A stretch of 64,000 nucleotides of DNA from Pseudomonas putida (GTDB taxonomy: Bacteria > Pseudomonadota > Gammaproteobacteria > Pseudomonadales > Pseudomonadaceae): positions 2,170,001 to 2,234,000 of the forward strand of contig NZ_CP039371.1 in the NCBI RefSeq assembly GCF_005080685.1, in the 5' to 3' direction. How positions within the stretch are numbered: position 1 is the first letter of the stretch; each line of letters opens with the position of its first letter. A model generated the notes under the pieces. That model saw only the letters and a program-made list of their open reading frames with translations, ran no database searches and had not been told where the DNA came from. Shown piece by piece: positions 59,979 to 64,000 of this stretch. Position numbers and translations under genes: made by a program.

Positions 59979-60968
59979 TCAGGCGGCGTTCTTGTTCTGT
60001 TGCTTGCGTGCATAGGCCACGGCCGCCTCGCGTACCCAGGCGCCATCCTCGATGGCCTGACGCCGGGTGGCGACGCGCTCCTGGTTGCACGGGCCGTTGC
60101 CCTTGATGACTTCGTAGAACTCGTCCCACTGGATGTCGCCGAAATCGTAGTGGCCGCGTTCGGCGTTCCACTTGAGCTCCGGGTCCGGCGCGGTGCAGCC
60201 GAGCAGTTCCAGTTGCGGCACGGTCTGGTCGATGAAGCGCTGGCGCAGTTCGTCGTTGGTCTGACGCTTGATCTTCCAGGCCATCGACTGGGCGCTGTTG
60301 GGCGAATGTTCGTCGCTGGGGCCGAACATCATCAGCGAGGGCCACCACAGGCGGTTGATGGCGTCCTGGACCATGTCCTTCTGCGCCTGGGTGCCGTGGC
60401 GCATCATGGTCAGGAGAATTTCGTAACCCTGGCGCTGGTGGAAGCTCTCTTCCTTGCAGATACGGATCATCGCCCGGGCGTAAGGGCCGTACGAGGTGCG
60501 CTGCAGCACCACCTGGTTGACGATGGCGGCGCCGTCGACCAGCCAGCCCACTGCGCCCATGTCGGCCCAGCTCAGGGTCGGGTAGTTGAAGATGCTCGAA
60601 TACTTGGCCTTGCCGCTGTGCAGCTTGGCGACTTCTTCGTCGCGGTCGGCGCCGAGGGTTTCCATGGCGCTGTACAGGTACAGGCCGTGGCCGGCTTCGT
60701 CCTGGATCTTGGCCATCAGTTGCAGCTTGCGCTTGAGGCTCGGGGCGCGGGTGACCCAGTTGCCTTCGGGCAGCATGCCGACGATTTCCGAATGGGCGTG
60801 CTGGGAGATCTGCCGGATCAGGGTCTGGCGGTAGGCCTCGGGCATCCAGTTCTTGGCTTCGATCTTGATTTCGGCGTCGATCTTTTCCTGGAAGTTGCGC
60901 TCCTCAAACGACATCTCTTCCAGCGACTTGACGCGCTTGACTCCGGTTTCCACTAGCTGTGCGTACAT
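59979..60968 (-). CDS. paaA: Phenylacetyl-CoA epoxidase catalytic subunit PaaA
   Basis: ATG 60968 ([19 protein letters not shown]) has AGGAG upstream; the frame starting at 61025 runs into the promoter. The 329-residue protein has the di-iron ligand motifs [13 protein letters not shown] and [15 protein letters not shown]. It inserts one oxygen atom across the 1,2 bond of phenylacetyl-CoA. It is the first gene of paaABCDE; a promoter with repeats lies just upstream. Confidence 0.97.
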   Translation of the reverse strand: MYAQLVETGVKRVKSLEEMSFEERNFQEKIDAEIKIEAKNWMPEAYRQTLIRQISQHAHSEIVGMLPEGNWVTRAPSLKRKLQLMAKIQDEAGHGLYLYSAMETLGADRDEEVAKLHSGKAKYSSIFNYPTLSWADMGAVGWLVDGAAIVNQVVLQRTSYGPYARAMIRICKEESFHQRQGYEILLTMMRHGTQAQKDMVQDAINRLWWPSLMMFGPSDEHSPNSAQSMAWKIKRQTNDELRQRFIDQTVPQLELLGCTAPDPELKWNAERGHYDFGDIQWDEFYEVIKGNGPCNQERVATRRQAIEDGAWVREAAVAYARKQQNKNAA

Positions 60969-60996
60969 GTTCCGACTCCTGCTAAGGCATGAGTCA

Positions 60997-61061
60997 TTTG
61001 TAAGCGATACAAAATTAAACGTCAAACATAATTATGTGTATCGGATAAAATTTGTGTATCG
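60997..61061 (-). promoter_or_regulatory. Predicted paaA promoter with CGATACA repeats
   Basis: On the minus strand, TTGACG (61025-61020), a 17-base spacer and TACAAA (61002-60997) form a sigma-70-like promoter 29 bases before the paaA ATG. The word TGTATCGCT lies in the spacer, and CGATACACA occurs twice upstream in the opposite orientation (61035-61043 and 61053-61061 as TGTGTATCG on +). The pattern suits a repressor such as PaaX or PaaR; which one is not known. Confidence 0.5.
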
Positions 61062-61090
61062 CTTTGGCGCCAAAGGGGGCTGCTGTGCAG

Positions 61091-61164
61091 CCCAATCGCG
61101 ACACAAGGCCGCTCCCACAAGGAAATGCGATCTCCTGTGGGAGCGGCCTTGTGTCGCGATTGGG
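61091..61164. repeat. Inverted repeat, second REP family
   Basis: Arms 61091-61123 and 61133-61164 are near-perfect reverse complements with core GTGGGAGCGGCCTTGTGTCGCGATTGGG, the same family as at 57176. It separates the paaA promoter from the terminator of the CoA ligase gene. Confidence 0.9.
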
Positions 61165-61193
61165 GCGCAAAGCGCCCCCGCCACCTCGCAGGC

Positions 61194-61221
61194 AAAAAAA
61201 AGCCCCGGACCAGGCCGGGGC
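61194..61221 (-). terminator. Rho-independent terminator after the CoA ligase gene
   Basis: On the minus strand GCCCCGGCC-TGGT-CCGGGGC is followed by eight T. It starts about 20 bases after the ligase stop codon. Confidence 0.93.
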
Positions 61222-61239
61222 ACACAGGCAGCCGACGAA

Positions 61240-62559
61240 TCAGCCAGCCAACCGCTTGTCGAACACATGGCACGCCTTGCCCTCGGAACGCTTCAGCGTG
61301 CCGCAAGGCTGCAGGCGCACCTGGGTGCTGATGCCGATGTAGGTCTTGATTTGCTTGGTCAATTCACCGGTCAGCAGCTTGCACTGCGCTTCGTCGAGGT
61401 TTCGGCATTCACCACGCAGTTCCACGTGCACCTCGACGCTGTCCAGGTTGCCATTGCGATACAGATGGATCTCATAGAGCTCGGAAAGCTGTTTGATTTT
61501 AAGCACCTGCTCTTCGATCTGCGTCGGGAACACGTTCACCCCGCGGATGATCAGCATGTCGTCGCTGCGCCCGGTGATCTTGCCGATGCGCCGCATCGGT
61601 CGCGCCGTGCCCGGCAGCAGGCGGGTCAGGTCGCGGGTGCGGTAGCGCACCATCGGCAGCGCCTCCTTGCTCAGCGAAGTGAACACCAGCTCGCCCAGTT
61701 GCCCGTCCGGCAGCACCGCGCCGGTCACCGGGTCGATGATCTCGGGGTAGAAGTGGTCTTCCCAGATGGTCGGGCCATCCTTGGTTTCGATGCACTCCAT
61801 GGCCACGCCTGGCCCCATGATTTCCGACAGGCCATAGATGTCCAGGGCGTCGATGCCCAGGCGCTGTTCGATGGAACGGCGCAGCTCGTCGGTCCACGGC
61901 TCGGCACCGAAGATGCCCAGGCGCAGCTTGAGGTCTTGCGGGGCGATGCCCTGGCGTTCGATCTCGTCGGCCAGGTTGAGCATATAGGACGGCGTGACCA
62001 TGATGATGTCGGGCTGGAAGTCGCGAATCAGCTGGACCTGCTTCTCGGTCTGTCCGCCCGACATCGGAATCACCGTGCAGCCGAGGCGTTCGGCGCCGTA
62101 GTGGGCGCCCAGGCCGCCGGTGAACAGGCCATAGCCGTACGACACATGCACCTTGTCACCCTTGCGCCCACCCGCGGCGCGGATCGAGCGGGCCACCACG
62201 TTGGCCCAGGTGTCGATGTCGTTCTGGGTGTAGCCGACCACGGTCGGCTTGCCGGTGGTGCCGCTGGAGGCATGCAGGCGCACCACTTCCTGTTGGGGCA
62301 CGGCGAACATGCCGTAGGGGTAGTTGTCGCGCAGGTCGTTCTTGCCGGTGAAGGGGAACTTCGCCAGGTCGTCGAGGGATTTCAGGTCGTCGGGATGTGC
62401 GCCGCACTCGTCGAAGCGCTTGCGGTACAGCGGCACGTTGTCGTAGGCGTGTTTCAGGCTCCAGCGCAGACGCTCCAGCTGGTGCTGGCGCAGGGCGTCG
62501 ATACTGGCGGTTTCCATCGGGTCCAGCAGGGCACGATCGGCATCATGGTACATGTTCAT
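61240..62559 (-). CDS. paaK: Phenylacetate-CoA ligase
   Basis: The 439-residue protein is an ANL-superfamily adenylating enzyme: P-loop SSGTTGKPTVVGYT, DIYGLSEIMGPGVAMEC, LVFTSLSKEALPMVRYRTRDLT and a C-terminal domain with GRSDDMLIIRGVNVFPTQIEEQ. It activates phenylacetate with ATP and CoA, the first intracellular step of the pathway. It has its own terminator. In older Pseudomonas literature the same enzyme is PhaE/PaaF. Confidence 0.96.
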   Translation of the reverse strand: MNMYHDADRALLDPMETASIDALRQHQLERLRWSLKHAYDNVPLYRKRFDECGAHPDDLKSLDDLAKFPFTGKNDLRDNYPYGMFAVPQQEVVRLHASSGTTGKPTVVGYTQNDIDTWANVVARSIRAAGGRKGDKVHVSYGYGLFTGGLGAHYGAERLGCTVIPMSGGQTEKQVQLIRDFQPDIIMVTPSYMLNLADEIERQGIAPQDLKLRLGIFGAEPWTDELRRSIEQRLGIDALDIYGLSEIMGPGVAMECIETKDGPTIWEDHFYPEIIDPVTGAVLPDGQLGELVFTSLSKEALPMVRYRTRDLTRLLPGTARPMRRIGKITGRSDDMLIIRGVNVFPTQIEEQVLKIKQLSELYEIHLYRNGNLDSVEVHVELRGECRNLDEAQCKLLTGELTKQIKTYIGISTQVRLQPCGTLKRSEGKACHVFDKRLAG

Positions 62560-62672
62560 GGCTTCACTCGAATTGTTCTTGTACGTCGGCCGTCTGATGT
62601 CCCAGGCGGCTTATCGTGAGTGTCATGGACGCAGCATAACCGGCGGCGTCGCGTTCAGTAACAGGCCGTTGG

Positions 62673-63893
62673 TCAGAGGCGTTCGATGACCATGGCGATG
62701 CCTTGGCCAACGCCGATGCACATGGTGCACAGGGCATAGCGGCCGGCGGTTTCTTCCAGTTGATGCAGGGCCGTGGTGACCAGGCGCGCACCGCTCATGC
62801 CCAGTGGGTGACCCAGGGCTATGGCGCCGCCGTTGGGGTTGACCCGAGGGTCGTCGTCGGCCAGGCCGAGCTCGCGCAACACCGCCAGGCCCTGGGCGGC
62901 GAAGGCTTCGTTGAGTTCGATGACGTCCATGTCCGCCAGCGACAGTCCGGTCAGTTCCAGCACCTTGCGCGTGGCCGGCACCGGGCCGATGCCCATGATC
63001 CGTGGTTCGACCCCGGCCACCGCCATGCCGACCACCCGACCGCGGGCCTTGAGGCCATGGCGGCGGGCGGCCTCGCTGCTGGCCAGCAACAGCGCGCAGG
63101 CACCGTCGTTGACTCCGGAGGCGTTGCCGGCGGTGATGCTGCCGCCCTGGCGGAACGGCGTGCCGAGCTTGGCCAGCTGTTCGAGGGTGGTGTCGGCGCG
63201 TGGGTGCTCGTCGTGTTCGACGCGAATGGCCGGGCCTTTGCGCTGCGCAATTTCCACCGCCACGATTTCCTGGGCCAAGCGGCCACTGGCCTGGGCAGCG
63301 TCGGCCTTGTGCTGGCTGCGCAGGGCGAAGGCGTCCTGGTCGGCGCGCGAGATGGCGAACTGCTCGGCGACGTTCTCGGCGGTTTCCGGCATCGAGTCGA
63401 TGCCGTATTCGGCCTGCATCAGTGGGTTGACGAAGCGCCAGCCGATGGTCGTGTCGAACAGTTCGGCGCTGCGGCCGAAGGCCTGCTCCGCCTTGCCCAT
63501 GACGAACGGCGCCCGCGACATCGACTCGACGCCGCCGGCCAGCATCAGCCCGGCCTCGCCGCAGCGCAGGGCGCGGGCGGCGATGCCGATGGCGTCCAGG
63601 CCCGAGCCGCACAGGCGGTTGAGCGTGGTGCCTGGCACGCTGGTCGGCAGCCCGGCCAGCAGGCTCGCCATGCGCGCAACGTTGCGGTTGTCTTCGCCGG
63701 CCTGGTTGGCGCAGCCGAGGATCACGTCGTCGATCGCTTGCCAGTCCAGTTCCGGGTGGCGCTCGACCAGCGCCTTGATCGGCACGGCGGCGAGGTCATC
63801 CGGGCGTACGCGGCTCAGGGCGCCGCCGTAGCGGCCGATCGGCGTGCGCACGGCATCGATGATCAGGGCGTCGAAAGGCTTGTGGTCACTCAT
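62673..63893 (-). CDS. paaJ: 3-oxoadipyl-CoA / 3-oxo-5,6-dehydrosuberyl-CoA thiolase
   Basis: The 406-residue thiolase has catalytic Cys95 in TLNRLCGSGLD, His362 in IALGHPLGMSGARL and Cys392 in CTMCIGVGQG. It cleaves 3-oxo-5,6-dehydrosuberyl-CoA and later 3-oxoadipyl-CoA to acetyl-CoA and succinyl-CoA. A pcaF-type role in beta-ketoadipate breakdown is possible by sequence but the paa location decides. Its ATG overlaps the end of the preceding paaI-like gene. Confidence 0.95.
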   Translation of the reverse strand: MSDHKPFDALIIDAVRTPIGRYGGALSRVRPDDLAAVPIKALVERHPELDWQAIDDVILGCANQAGEDNRNVARMASLLAGLPTSVPGTTLNRLCGSGLDAIGIAARALRCGEAGLMLAGGVESMSRAPFVMGKAEQAFGRSAELFDTTIGWRFVNPLMQAEYGIDSMPETAENVAEQFAISRADQDAFALRSQHKADAAQASGRLAQEIVAVEIAQRKGPAIRVEHDEHPRADTTLEQLAKLGTPFRQGGSITAGNASGVNDGACALLLASSEAARRHGLKARGRVVGMAVAGVEPRIMGIGPVPATRKVLELTGLSLADMDVIELNEAFAAQGLAVLRELGLADDDPRVNPNGGAIALGHPLGMSGARLVTTALHQLEETAGRYALCTMCIGVGQGIAMVIERL

Positions 63894-64000
63894 CTGCGTT
63901 CTCCTGCGCGAGCACTGTGCCGCGCACTTGGTAGGATTTGCCCCGGAACAGCGCGATCAGTTCGCCACGCTGGTTTTCGATGCGTACGTCGTAGAGCCCG
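63886..64000 (-). CDS. paaI: Hydroxyphenylacetyl-CoA thioesterase PaaI, C-terminal part
   Basis: The last 37 residues of a protein entering from outside the window read GLYDVRIENQRGELIALFRG then KSYQVRGTVLAQENADE, which matches the end of the PaaI hotdog-fold thioesterase (YDV-I-NQ-GE-IA-FRG-S). The TGA lies inside the paaJ start region (ATGAGTGA). PaaI releases CoA from dead-end hydroxyphenylacetyl-CoA products. Confidence 0.8.
   Translation of the reverse strand, partial: GLYDVRIENQRGELIALFRGKSYQVRGTVLAQENADE

Overview
The window comes from a high-GC gammaproteobacterium, almost certainly a Pseudomonas of the P. putida group. The evidence is the fused treS/maltokinase-glgB operon, the treZ-malQ-treY and glgA/glgX block next to gnd-zwf, the complete paa phenylacetate cluster, and many REP elements of the type GCGGGC-TTGT-CCCGCG. 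No tRNA, rRNA or CRISPR array was seen.

Layout. Bases 1-17900 hold alpha-glucan and trehalose metabolism: treS-mak (5' end outside the window) and glgB on +; on - an autotransporter-like barrel protein, an EEP-family phosphodiesterase, glgX, and the operon glgA-treZ-malQ-treY-DUF2934. Bases 18300-31900 are a mixed core region: an esterase, a small coiled-coil protein, gnd-zwf-GH15 on +, rnz, an outer-membrane lipocalin and nhaB on -, a dienoyl-CoA isomerase, nudC, an N-formylglutamate-amidohydrolase-like gene, a TSUP transporter and a chloroperoxidase-like hydrolase. Bases 31900-41400 hold a LysR regulator divergent from an uptake and oxidation operon: binding protein, ATPase, two permeases, two DAO-type flavoproteins, a [2Fe-2S] subunit, an HcnB-like flavoprotein and a RidA protein. 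Bases 41500-43500 hold a very large nested palindrome into which an IS481-type element has jumped. Bases 43600-51700 hold a phosphoethanolamine transferase, a CecR-like TetR regulator divergent from an EmrA-EmrB-OMF efflux operon, and an orphan sulfonate/nitrate-type binding protein. Bases 51900-64000 are the paa cluster on -: paaI (partial)-paaJ, the CoA ligase, paaABCDE, then DUF485-ActP symporter, OprD-type porin and paaZ.

How the genes work together. TreS/Mak with GlgB (and GlgE, expected just upstream of the window) make branched alpha-glucan from trehalose-derived maltose-1-phosphate; GlgA extends glucan, GlgX debranches it, TreY/TreZ release trehalose from glucan ends and MalQ recycles short maltodextrins. 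The paa genes import phenylacetate, activate it, epoxidise the ring, open it and thiolyse the product to central metabolites. The 33-41 kb operon most likely imports a small nitrogenous compound and oxidises it to an imine, which RidA would detoxify; its substrate is not evident from sequence.

Caveat. Nine otherwise well-conserved genes each carry one small frame-breaking indel, in eight cases looking like one base lost, mostly within a short G or C run. This pattern is more like residual sequencing error than real gene decay, so these genes are listed as full-length CDS with the break marked.
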